From the NCBI GenBank assembly GCA_963281155.1, contig CAUJLY010000006.1, positions 4,464,001 to 4,528,000 of the forward strand: 64,000 bases of DNA. The letters run 5' to 3'. Below, one piece after another: positions 48,749 to 60,120 of this stretch (position 1 is the stretch's first letter; each line of letters opens with the position of its first letter). A model generated the notes under the pieces. It ran no database searches. It had not been told where the DNA came from and was given only the letters and a program-made list of their open reading frames with translations. The position numbers and the translations under genes were made by a program. The stretch comes from Rhabditophanes sp. KR3021. Taxonomy: Eukaryota > Nematoda > Chromadorea > Rhabditida > Alloionematidae.

Positions 48749-49997
48749 TTCCATGTATTTTGAAATCAGCAATTTGATCTAAGTTAAAATCTTTTATAAC
48801 ATCATTTACACAAGTTCGATTGAAATTAAATTTTTAAAGATTTACAAAATCATACATATTTATTGTGTCCAAAACATAACTTCCTTTTGTTAAATATAAG
48901 TATAAACATTGTGACAAATGATAATACTTTTTAACTATTCAAAATATATTTAAAAAGGTTAGTAACTTTCACAATAAACACAATATCAGAAATCATTTAA
49001 CGACATTACTTTATTACATTACAATTTAAATAAATTTAATCAAAATAAAATTCTTTAATCACTAGTTTAAATAAATTTAATCAAAATAAAATTTGCGAAT
49101 CGTTTAAATATTGTAAATCATGGTTAAATTTGCCTCAAATCAGGTAATTTCTCATACTAAAAGCATCTGTTATTACTGCAAAGCAACTATTGCAAATACA
49201 TATTTAATCTCCTCTTGGGGTTCATAAATCGGTTAACATTAAATTCATACAATTTATTAGTCGATTAATTCGTAAGCCATAAATTACTTTATTTTTGGAG
49301 TGAGAAACATTTCATTCATTTAATGTTGTTGTTATTCTTACATTATCTTTTGTAATTGCAATAATTGTATTGTATAAATGTACTTTATGTTTATAAAAGG
49401 TAATAATCAACCTCATAACATTTTATGACACCTCTACATTTCTGCACGAGACTTGTGTTCAATGGCTTACTGTTTGAAAATACCCTTGAAGATGATTTAT
49501 TTCAATTTTAAGTCTATTTCGAAACCAACCATCCATAATTTGTAAAAAAGGTTATGTCAATAACTTTATTATTTTGTACCTTTACATCCACTTACTACCA
49601 TTCCGTAAACCTTTTGATGACTTCTGAAATACTTTGATTTTTCAGATCTAAACATAGTAGTCTTTTTATTGTTCAGGAGCAAAATTTCTTTATTTAATAA
49701 TAGACACAAAAAATAAGATGGAGGAATACTTTGTTGTATTACTTAATACCCGATCATCTTCAATTTTCTTTTCATATCATGAGTTTTCCCGATGTCAAAA
49801 ATCATTGCTACCATAAAGACCAGTTTGCCCCCCGTTGCTAAAAACTTAAACTTTATGAATTTGTAAAGAGTATCGGCTAGTCAAAAACATTTTAATAACC
49901 AACTTTATAAAATATAAACATTCAGAATTTTGATCATTTTTGCAGGTATTTATTAATTGAGCACTGTTGAATTTTATCACAAACAAATTTACTCATC
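48749..49997. other. Spacer downstream of the first STAT gene
   Basis: 1.25 kb, AT-rich, holding the STAT 3' untranslated region and the promoter of the secreted Tyr-rich gene. It includes the direct repeat at 49025-49093. An acceptor-like TTTTTGCAG sits at about 49945, before the next start codon. Confidence 0.55.
49025..49093. repeat. Direct repeat of 28 bases, period 41
   Basis: Two perfect copies of a 28-base AT-rich unit beginning TTTAAATAAATTTAATC occupy 49025-49052 and 49066-49093. Both contain AATAAA, so the duplication may also duplicate polyadenylation signals of the STAT gene. Confidence 0.9.
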
Positions 49998-51878
49998 ATG
50001 AAAGGAGGTTGCTATTTAATTTCTTATTTGGTACTAAGTATAATATGCCTTGGCAGATGCCAAAATTATTATGGTTATGGTTCCCCATACTCTGCCTCGC
50101 CATATGGATCAAATACCTTCTCGGCTGGTGCCAATCTTTTCACAGGAATAGCAGGTAGGATTATTACAAAACGTTTATTAAAAGGGACAAAATGGGGGGA
50201 ATATTTGGTCAATAACCATTTCGGAGATCCTTTTCACTGTTTCTGGATGCTTCTTGTACATAACATCATTTGATTGACCCGATGCGTCGATGTTGACCAA
50301 AATAGCTTGAAGGTCCATTGTGATGGCATACTCAAATGCTAAGGCTTCATTTGAAGTCAACTTACCACAATAGAAGGCTACAATTTTAATGACTAACCAA
50401 GTCATGTATCAGAAAGTAGTCATCACAATTAAGATGTCATAAAACCAAAACATGACAACACTAATCTGGGTGCTTTTAGAAGCGACCCCACATAGACCAC
50501 AAAAGTTCCCTTGAGATATAAAACACCTTTGTAAGTGAAACAAATTTGAATGTTAAACAAAACACTCTAACAGTCATCTTCTTCTTAAAAATTATTAAAA
50601 AATTTTGAATTATTAAATATAATTTTGCAATGCTAATCAACAATTCCTGCAGGTAAGTGATATTTTTGTATCGAAATATTGTTTACTGATATTGTCTGCC
50701 AATGAATTTAATAAGTGAAGATTAAAGATTTTTGTGTGAGATGTTTATATAGGTTTAAGCTAATCCTCATTAATACTTTGTCTGAACAAATAACTTGCTA
50801 CAAAAACTTAATTTCTTTCCTTAAAGTGCACGAATTTTGGTCAGTCTGGCTTTTAAATTTATGAACAAGCCTAAGCCTCTGAATTTTCCAAAATTATATG
50901 ATATGCTTGCTAACTACATATATTAATTTATTAAAAAGCTTTCGTACTTGGTCATTTAAAATATGAACGTCCAAATCTATTTACATGACGAATATCCTGA
51001 AAGCATAGACATTTTTTAAGACATTATCTTCAGGCTAAAATAGTTGCATCCACTCAAAGTTTATCATGTGTCTATTAAAAGCGTCATCAAAAGACTGATT
51101 TTAAAACTTAAACATTTTTACATCAATTTCCAAATTTAAGTAATTTTATGTCAATTTCCAAACTTAAAACCATTTTTTGGCAATTTGAATCTTGTAAAAA
51201 TAAATCAGCTAAAGGTGTATAATTTTATTCCTTTGCCAAAGTGCATCATTTAGCAGCTTCGCAAAGTTTTAAAAGTTTGAGCAGATTCCAATGCCATAAA
51301 TAAATTCGGAATCGTTTATGAAAAAAGAATCTTAATATTACTTTGTAGGCGATTTGGTAAGTGCTATGGCATCAGCTCTAACAACAGGTGTATCAAGTGG
51401 TTATGGCGAAACATTTTATCCGGGGTCACAGTCCTTCAGGGGAAATAATTATCGTCCGACTTATCAAGCACAGAATTTTGTGCCCCCTTCATATACTAGT
51501 GAAAATAGTGTGTACTATATGAGAAATCCTTACCTTAACAGTCCCTATGGATATAATAATCTTCTACCAGCCGGTCAATATCAAAATGTTTATTGGCCCT
51601 ATTCTAATGGCGTTCCAATGTATAATAACCCAAACAACTTTGCAACAATTGGAAGTACTTATGGAGGATTTTCAGACATGTTTGGGCGTCCTATTAGACC
51701 AATTGTGACAGCTCATGGACATCAACTTATGACTACTCAAGCGCCAAGTACATCCATCGTTCCGGATCAACAAGTTTCGACTTCGTCGACAACCGTAGGT
51801 GTAGGATCTATAACAGCATTACCTACTTTAACTTCTTCCTTTCAAGGTCAAGCCGACAGCTCAGTATCAAAAAAATGA
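49998..51878 (+). CDS. Secreted Tyr/Asn/Pro/Ser-rich protein, unknown function
   Basis: Exons 49998-50154 and 51349-51878 are joined by a 1194-base intron (GCAG/GTAGGA ... TTTGTAG) in phase 1, giving 228 residues. A signal peptide (MKGGCYLISYLVLSIICLGRC) is followed by low-complexity sequence rich in Tyr, Asn, Pro and Ser (YYGYGSPYSASPYGS, PYLNSPYGYNN) and a Thr/Ser-rich end. Only the signal peptide contains cysteines. No domain recognised. The composition resembles structural or cuticle-associated worm proteins, in which tyrosines can be cross-linked; that is inference. The intron holds an antisense gene remnant and a recursive-splice-like site, both listed separately. Confidence 0.75.
50178..50525 (-). 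pseudogene. Decayed membrane-protein gene inside the intron of the secreted Tyr-rich gene
   Basis: Reading the minus strand gives protein-like sequence in two frames. About 30 residues (GTFVVYVGSLLKAPRLVLSC) are followed by a switch of frame near 50440. Then WFYDILIVMTTF, an in-frame TGA, and finally YMTWLVIKIVAFYCGKL plus about 55 polar residues ending at a stop at 50178. Two hydrophobic helices and a soluble tail suggest part of a multi-pass membrane protein. The composition is much less AT-rich than the intron around it. The frame switch plus stop argue for a broken copy; unseen short introns are an alternative. Family not identified. Confidence 0.45.
50639..50660 (+). promoter_or_regulatory. 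Recursive-splice-like site (acceptor and donor fused)
   Basis: TTCCTGCAG/GTAAGTG at 50644-50659 is both a good 3' splice site, with a branch-like GCTAATCAA 15 bases before it, and a perfect 5' splice site, with no exon between. It lies in the 1.2-kb intron of the secreted Tyr-rich gene. An exon ending here would need an upstream acceptor; the nearest (AACAG, about 50572) gives a stop at once. Confidence 0.4.
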
Positions 51879-53076
51879 AAGATTCATGAAAAAGTTTATA
51901 AAGTATATGCCACTGCCGTAATAATATAAATTAAAATATACCCATTTTATCCTTTTCCCAAAATAATGCATTCGAAATGTATTTTACTAAAATACGTTTA
52001 AATGGGTTATAAAATGCTCCAACTTTCTGCTTCATCAATAAAATATTTTTATGTGGCATAGATATTTTTGGCAAAACATGCTAATCAAAACAAAAAAATA
52101 TTTTTTTCAATACAAACAATTTTGAATATGTTACGTAATTTAATACAAATTGTAGAAAACGTCATTTTGAGACACACTAAAGAGTTCTATATTTGAAATG
52201 AACTTCATTGTTAAAGTTTAACTAAATCACAGTTATGTCTACCTAATTTCGTTTGCACTTTGGACATGTTTAATAAATAGAATATGTAAGGTTATTTTCC
52301 GCTATGATTTATAAAACCCAAATGGTTATTGAGACCTTATTAAGACCTTATTTTCAAGCAATTATTTTGCAGAGAAATTACAAAACAAACAGTTTATAAG
52401 ACATGTTTATTGGTTTGCGTACTATTAATTATGGGGAATAATTACGACAAATGATTACAATAAATAATTGTGCTTCTACTTTTAGAATAAAAATACTCAT
52501 TTCCTGTTCTTTTTGTGTAATACTATTTGAGCCTTTTTTATAGATACAATTTCTATTATATCTGAGTTATCAAAGTTGTTGACAACCTGAGTCCATGGGT
52601 TGAATTCATTTAGTTATTTATACGAACCATCTATTTAATTGTCTGCACATTTAATTAATTGTGAAATATCAACAACTTTTTTATTAAAAAATGTATGTAA
52701 GTGTATTGAAATCTTGTATAAGGCAGGCATGCCACTAATTGGGATGATGAAGAATAAATTGAAAACGTATGCCTTATCATTAAAATGCCGGGTAAGCATC
52801 TTGGTTATCTTAAAATTACCATCCTTTGATCGAATTGAGCGCAGAACATTTACGAATACAAGTAATTATGCGAAATTTATTTTACATCAGGAAAAAAGTA
52901 ATTGACATGCTGTTTATAATCATTCAATTGGTAAAAAATAATATGGAGACGAAACCTCTGGAGATGCATGTATATTCTAACGGGACAATCAGGAAAAGGC
53001 AAAAGAGGTAGAGTTTCAAGGTGAAAACAGAGTAGCAGTCTTGCTACGATGATTCGCAGCATGAACCTCAGGTGTA
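51879..53076. other. Spacer between secreted Tyr-rich gene and four-cysteine gene
   Basis: 1.2 kb between convergent genes. The first half is AT-rich 3' sequence. 52700-53010 is somewhat richer in G and C and has two overlapping short open frames on the plus strand, without domain or splice support; it could be 3' untranslated sequence of the minus-strand gene. Confidence 0.45.
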
Positions 53077-53351
53077 TTAAAAGGGACGCTTAAGATTTCC
53101 AGAGTGACAGTCGGCGTTGAAGGGATCCAAGTAGTTCTCCGTTTGACAGCCAAAGATCTCAGTTCCAAGTTCGACACATGATCCAGTAACGTATGTTACC
53201 TAAATGTGGTATATAAAACTGGACAATCTAAACTTACTTCACGAACGGCAACTTTGCAAGTACCTGGAACATGCTGGACTGGTTCAGCCAAGATAGTTGA
53301 AAGAGATGAAGCAATTCCAATGAAGACGATGATGTATTTAGCTCCAATCAT
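53077..53351 (-). CDS. Small secreted four-cysteine protein, 78 residues
   Basis: Two short exons, 53238-53351 and 53077-53199, with a 38-base intron (CGTGAA/GTAAGT ... CATTTAG), phase 0. A signal peptide (MIGAKYIIVFIGIASSLS, cleavage likely after TILA) precedes a mature chain of about 55 residues with four cysteines (GTCKV, GSCVE, FGCQT, ADCHS), enough for two disulphides. Codon use is clearly coding-like compared with the AT-rich surroundings. The start codon is 30 bases after a TTATTTCAG acceptor. Family not recognised; small secreted cysteine-rich proteins in worms include cuticle, immune and signalling peptides. Both exons are individually very short, so the gene is easily missed. Confidence 0.75.
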
Positions 53352-53382
53352 GATTGAATAGGAAAGGTGTTGAAATATCTAT

Positions 53383-55268
53383 CTGAAATAATAAGACAAA
53401 TTAGTTTATAAATGAATTAAGCTGGCAAAGCTTAAAATTCAAGTGATATCTTTCAAGCAAAAGATACGGCTTTTATAATGAGTGAAACTTAAATAGAGGC
53501 GTTTACTTATCCGAAATTTATGAAATATATGATTTTGGTCGAACCAAACTCAAAATACAAGTCAGACATTTTTTGAAGAAGAGTATTTCGTCAAAAATGT
53601 CCAACCCCCATTTGAGACATTATTTAAAGAAACCGAAAATAAAAAGTTAATAAAACATGATTAACATTTATTAACACCAGACGCCAACTCAAAAAATAGG
53701 CGATCTAAAGAAACATAAATGTATGTGCAGATGACAACTGTCGAAAGGCCTCAAGATAAATAAGCTCCGTAACAGTTTAAATAAAGAAGTGACATAAAAT
53801 GGTAATTATGACACATTTTCAATTAAAAAAATGCTTTTGCGTATTTTGGACTTTGGATAATCGTTTTTTAATAGCCAAATAATTTCAAATAATCTCACAC
53901 GGAGGAAAGCTCCGTAACAGCTATAAGATCATATTTTCATCTCAATTCAATTTCATCCGAAGATGTAATCCTTTTCCCATTTGTTTACATGTAAACTTTG
54001 CTTTTAAAGGTTGTTTTGCTGGATTTTATTAGAAAAATAGTCTTTGTAGTTGAAGTAGATTATGTATTTATATTAAAAATATCAAGTTTGCCAAGATGCT
54101 TATTAGAAAATGTATTATTTTTAAATTTAGTGTTTTATAACACTTTTATCTTACTTTTTGAGATTGGAAAATTGTTATTTAAGTTCGTGCAGAAAGGGAT
54201 TTGGTTTTTAGTGACATTGGGATATTGTGAATCAATGATTTGAATCAGGCATTTTTTGACGTCAGCTAACTCTCTTGGCTTTTAAATATATTAATATTAT
54301 ACAAAATTATTTTTGTATTGAAGAAATGCTAGACTGTCCTCGAAGTTTCCATTAATTGTTTACAATCTTTTAAATCAAAATGTCTGAGTTTATTATTCAT
54401 TTGGTTCACTAATTATGCAAAGTTTATTCATAAAGACATGAAAATATTTTGATTACAAGTTTCTCATTTCCTCCACTTCAGCAATTATACAATACATTTA
54501 CTCAAAGTCTGAAAGTACGAACTTATTGCAAGATATCTCACGATGAATCGTGTGACATCAAAAAATGAATTTTAAAAAACGTGTACTCATTTTTTAAGTT
54601 TCCCTTGGGATTCTTTGTCATAAGTACATTTACGCAAACTTGGTTTCACAATTAAAGCATGTTCTTAAATAAATCGTCACCTTTATTGAAACTCTTTATT
54701 TAGCTAAGGCTTTAGACAGCTATTTATAAAGATTAAGCTAAAAAATTGCATAAAGGGCACATTCTGATAGGATTTTTTATAAAAGGTATTTTATCTCAAA
54801 TTAAAAACCATTCATTAGGCCAACGACGACTTCTTTAAATATCCTTTTCTTTGCTTTTTATGAAAGCAACATTCAGCACACTCAATGGCACATTTTTTAT
54901 TTCGCACTCTTTGTTTCAAAGGTACATTTGATTTTGAATTATTTGTAACAAAAAACCACATCTATTCAAAAAAGGTTGACAAAAGCTATATCAAAGGAAG
55001 TTCAGGTGAAATATATTTAAAATTATATAATGAGAGAATAAAGTAAACAACAGATACTTATTAAACCATCAATCATTTAACGGAGTTAAAAAATGTTTTA
55101 GAAAAATAAAATAGTAAATAACTTCTCGAAATAAAATACTCATTACGAACTTATATTTAAATAATTTGATGAAAACATCAAAAGTTGATAAAAGTAGTCA
55201 TTATCTGTGAAAAATATATCAGAATAAAAAGTGCGTTGTCGAATCTTGGTTCGTCTTAATATACTTAC
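53383..55268. other. Upstream region or leader intron of the four-cysteine gene
   Basis: 1.9 kb, AT-rich. It may be the leader intron between 55269-55332 and 53382. A 13-base sequence, AGCTCCGTAACAG, occurs twice, at about 53763 and 53908. No coding exon recognised. Confidence 0.4.
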
Positions 55269-55332
55269 CTATGTTGGTTTGTTGATGATATCGGTACAAT
55301 CGAGATAACAAAGACATGAGAGCTGATAACAT
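55269..55332 (-). other. Possible leader exon of the four-cysteine gene
   Basis: A GC-richer minus-strand segment ends in a perfect donor (ACATAG/GTAAGTAT). It starts with an ATG and reads about 21 codons (MLSALMSLLSRLYRYHQQ), but joining it to the acceptor at 53382 brings a stop before the secreted protein starts. It would therefore be a non-coding leader, or the first exon of an unseen gene. Confidence 0.3.
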
Positions 55333-56952
55333 GCAGATCATACTTAACAATAATGACTGCCTTTTTAAACATTACGTCAAACTAACAAAATAGTGGGGTG
55401 CTGTTGGGATTTTTTGATTATTACTTAATTTGTATTTATAGATCCAAAATGGTGATTTAAGTAGAAATTGTATTGTAAATAAAAAATTGTACGCTTACTT
55501 GTTCTTTAATTGAACTTTTTTATATGATTGATTAGAAGTTTAATTTAAGCAATTCGTTATCATCCTTTAGGTACTACATGCTTTTATATTTAATAAATTG
55601 CTTGAACTGACATGATTTTAATAACAATTAAGCTCATTTATCAATTTTTATGTTATCATGACAAGAGACTGTCAAAATCTTAAACACATAGCTGTTTGAG
55701 AGCTAGTTTAAAACAGAATGCAAAGCATCATCTTCTCCTAAATTCATGTAATTTATTTTTATTCATTTATTTAACCTTTTAACCTAATGGTTGAGTTTAT
55801 TTATAACTAGTACAGTATTAAAATGAATTAATCGAGAATTAAATAATACTTAACACGCGTTGGTTAAATAATTAAAATTAATCTCTTAACTTAAAACGTT
55901 AAATACCTTATATTGGTATATCATTTATACAAAAGTTATGTTATATGATGCTAACTTCCAAAGTTTACATCGTTTTTAGTTAACCTTTTTGTCAAAAATC
56001 GACCAACTTCTAGATAGAACAAATCACTGCCATAAACACTGCATTTCAATTGACTTGTTATCATTAAGACCATAAAACGTGTAATCAACTTTCTCGATCA
56101 TTACAACATGGCTATTTTAGATTGACAAACGATTAACTATTCACAACTCATTAAAAGTTACTAAGAGTTTCAAATGTTCTGCTTTTATCATATCTGAATA
56201 TTCATTATTAAATTCACATTGCATAAAAGTTTTGTTTTGCGCAAATTTTTAACAATATAAGGTTCTAATTCACAATATAACTTGTTTTTTCATGATTATG
56301 TTATTCTTCAATTGATATCATACATACACACATACACTAATGACTAGAGTAGTGTTAATCTTACACTGATCACATTTGTCTAAAATATTTTTATTAATTT
56401 TTAAAATTAGTAAGATTGACTTTTTATCGTCTTTTTAATTAGTCCTTTTTTGTAATAACCACTTTTTACATAACTTTCAATATTGATCACAAATCATAAT
56501 CTCATCCTATTGGTTATAAACTTTTTTTATAAATTTATACAAATTTAATTTATGGAAATATGTGGTTAATGGCTTCAATCACTTCATAGTAATAAGTTAA
56601 CTATACATTAAACTAGCAGCTATTTGTATATTCTTTGTGGTTTACCAATTTAGTCAACAACACTATTATATTTGCTCAAAATATTTTTAATTTATCATTT
56701 TTGATTGTATCCTAAATCTGTATTTTGCGTAAATAATTTAAAAACAATTACCTAAAATAGTCTGTTCTAAAACTTTACTGCGTTATTAGTTATTATATAA
56801 AAATCTAATTGGTTTACAATCTTTATAGCGTCATACTTGAATTGATTTATCTGCGATCTCATGCCATTTATGCTTTATTTTATATAAAGCACATCACAAC
56901 CGTCAAAATTACTACCAAATTTTACACTTTTCAAGAATTGCTCGCCGCAATC
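55333..56952. other. Spacer upstream of the second STAT gene
   Basis: 1.6 kb of AT-rich sequence lying between divergent transcription units. It must hold the promoter of the sta-2-like gene. No gene, RNA or notable repeat recognised. Confidence 0.5.
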
Positions 56953-59900
56953 ATGGCGCCTAATAGTCTGCATGACGGTATTGAGCCCATGCATCGGCTA
57001 ATGTGGGAGTTGGTAATTTGACTAATTTTATGTATGTAATCAATGTATTTTAGTACAACCAATGGCACATAGTAAAAAAATCTTGTCCTAATAGTATAAC
57101 TGTAAAGAGTAAAGATCACAATGCGCAATCATATGCTTTTCTGCATACCAATGAACCAAGTGAAGACATGATCATAAGATTGATTTCAAATATGAAAAGC
57201 CTGATAGACGGCAAAATGCAAACTTATCCAGCTGTTTCAGCTATTACAAAGGTATATGAATATTTTAATGAGTGGAATATTTGGTCATGGAGTGTCATAG
57301 GAATGATAAATAGAGTACATAGTTTATCACTGGATGACAGTGGCGTGTCACTCAAGGAAATGCCGATGTACGAAAGGAATCATATTACGTCTGAGCTGAG
57401 TGATACTGTAAGAAATATAATACTCAAAATTTATCCACCTCAATGGGAACTCGACCAAAAATTCAGTGAGTTAACTAGTTCTAGTTTCAGTAAATTTAAC
57501 CATGCTTACTTTGAACTATATGGATATATAGACAATTACATTCCTTACAAGACACTTCATATGCCTCACATTGATATGCCTACATTTGACAATAGGATAG
57601 AATCATTGCAGCATTACGCAAATTGCATGCTTGATACTTACAGAGTATTTTGCAAAATATATTGTGAAAAGGCATGGGAGTTATTAAAAAGAAAGCAAAT
57701 CGAAAATTTAACTACTTATCCAAATATAAAAAATAAGTTTAATGCAGATCTGTCTTCTTTTTATTGCCACACACTATATTACTTTGCTGCAGTGTGTGTA
57801 AAACTGATAGCGTTCAAATGGAAGCTGAATGACATGAATTCTCGAGCTGAACATCGAAACATCATCAACTCAATTTTAGTTCAAATTTATAATATGACCG
57901 AGAGAGTGCTTCTTGATTCAATTGTATGCAATGAACCGGTTTCAAGCCCCATCCTAGTCACAAACAACTTATTTCCCATGTCAATTGACTCTTTATGCCA
58001 TACTATGTTGTATCGTGAATTCAACATCCAGATTATTTCCGAAGAAACAGCCCAACAAATTCAGGGTGAACTTCGGAGAAGAAAAAAGCAAGATCAAACA
58101 TTAACTTCATTAGGTTTTTTTAGGTCAGCAGCTCTTTTAGCAATGAAACCATCAACTGGTGTTAAACGAAATAACGCTGTTGCATCGGCTGAAGGTGGAA
58201 ATACTGCACACAAAAAAAGTGACGTTAACAGTAAAGAATACATTGCTATTAACCCATCGTTTGATAGTAATGATAACACATGGAGTGCAGTTTATCCCCA
58301 TTTGTTATGCACAACCCGACAAAAGGTGATTATTAGTTGGTGTTTGAAATTTTAAAGATTATTATTTTAGGACACAGTCATAGACTCTCGCATCAGTTTA
58401 CAGACTGGAAAACGTCCTCTATTTTATTTCCATGTGATTGGGAAGTTATACAGTCCATCAGGGCAAATCATGACTGTTCATAACTTGTCATTGCCTTTCA
58501 CTATTGCAACCAGAAGAAACCAAGATTGTCAGGTTCAAAGAATGATGAGTAGTTATACAGCAACTTGCTTTTGGCTTTATGGAACCTTTACACTTGATGG
58601 TTTAGCCTTGAATTGGAATGACAATGGAATTGACTGGAGCCATTTCAAGATGTTATATTCAAATTATTTTAAATTAAATGCCGAAGTAAAAAGAACTATC
58701 ATAGACAGTGATTACAAAGTATTGGAAGGAAAAATTAAATGCATGGAATGTTTTGATCAATGGAATAGATATGACTACGTAAATAATATCACATTCAAGA
58801 ACGTTCTATGCCCCCATTTAAGATATGATATTGGAAATAGTAACATAGTCAAGTTTAGTGTCTGGCGAGGAATGCTTGAATTACTACATCTCTTCAATGA
58901 TAGTAAAACGGATGTCATCACACTATGGGAAAAATTCATAATATACGGATTTATAGACATACACGATATCGAATTTTTACTGTCATCTTGTGATTCAATC
59001 ATTCTTATACATCTGTCATTTGTAATTGGAAGTTGCGTCTGCGTTGTAGTTAAAACCGGAAATAGAATTGTTCTCTTAGAACCTCTTGATTTAAAGAAAT
59101 TACAGTCTAAAGGCCTGCTCGAATATCTTAAGGATATTGTCTCTACTGAAAACATTAAATATGTATACACGGCTAAAGGAATACGGGATGTCCAAAGTGT
59201 ATTTAAAGATCTCAAAATTAATTTTCAAGACGAACATAGTTATGAAAATAGCGTCAAGACAATTTCATCCAATATTGCCTTCAGTGGAAATACTGAAAAG
59301 TTAAGTATGATTTGGTATGTTGCGAAACATTTGTTTATGAACTTATTTTTTTAATTTTAGTTTCACAAACTTGAAAGTTGCTGTTATACCGTGTCGTCCG
59401 CTCAAATTAAACAATAACAACAATTTTAATGATTCAATGGCAACTTATAATAACTATCAACAACCAAATGAATATAAGGATCAGTCATATTCAAATAGCA
59501 TTTCCCAACATTTGAAATCAAATCTACCCAGTGAACACATAATGTCTGACATAATTAAAAGTGAAAATTTACACAATAATCAAATGTTATACAATTCCCC
59601 CTATAATCAAGGAATGATGTCACAATCTTCGCCATCAATTATCAAAACCCCAAATACTAGTCCACCATTGAATAACTATAAGTATAATAACAGCAATATG
59701 CAGAATGTATCTTTTGAAAACCAACTAAATGCCTTGCTTAAATCATATGGAAAAACTTCAAATGATGCTATTGCTTATTTGTCAAGTAGTTATCCTTTGC
59801 AAGCTTTACAAGATATGAATGATTTTCAAAACATTAACGCACCTTACGTCGGAAAAAATGAAATTTTCGATCCTAACAGATCACAGCCCATTACACTAGA

Positions 59901-60120
59901 CGCAAATTATTATCCCCCAGCTTCATCAAATATGCATCCAAAAACAGAAATTTCAAACCGACTTTTTGACAATTCTCAAGGATTAAATTATATTCCACAA
60001 CATCAAAATCCAATAAATAATAACACCAATTCTTACAATCTTCAATATCAAAATTTCAATTCTCAAAATCCGAATGAGTTTTATGACACACATTATCAAA
60101 ACAACGTCTATTCTGCCTGA
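56953..60120 (+). CDS. sta-2: Divergent STAT protein (STA-2-like) with degenerate SH2 domain
   Basis: Exons 56953-57012, 57054-58325, 58371-59299 and 59361-60120 join in phase to 1006 residues. Residues 1-430 are helical, with no N-terminal STAT oligomerisation domain that I recognise, consistent with a very diverged coiled coil. From about 445 the STAT core appears: RPLFYFHVIGKLY, MTVHNLSLPFTIATRRNQD and CFWLYG (DNA-binding fold), DWSHFKMLYSNYF (linker), then FSVWRGMLELLHLF, LWEKFIIYGFIDIHDIEFLL and a degenerate SH2 segment IILIHLSF where other STATs have FLLRFS. The essential Arg is therefore His at about 658. The last 240 residues are Asn/Gln/Tyr-rich, as in transcriptional activators. C. 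elegans STA-2 drives epidermal antimicrobial peptide genes downstream of SNF-12 without a known JAK. The third junction uses GTTAAG; other choices create a stop. Confidence 0.75.

Noticed and set aside
52639..53011. Two overlapping plus-strand frames of 60-90 codons
   Set aside because: Neither starts at a convincing ATG nor shows domain or splice support; likely untranslated sequence of the minus-strand four-cysteine gene.
53998..54243. 81-codon Leu/Phe-rich plus-strand frame
   Set aside because: No ATG start, T-rich DNA explains the hydrophobic content, no splice or domain evidence.
56953..58325. First half of the sta-2-like gene as a separate Mediator-like gene
   Set aside because: Phase-perfect junctions connect it to the STAT core, and its helical nature fits a diverged STAT coiled coil.
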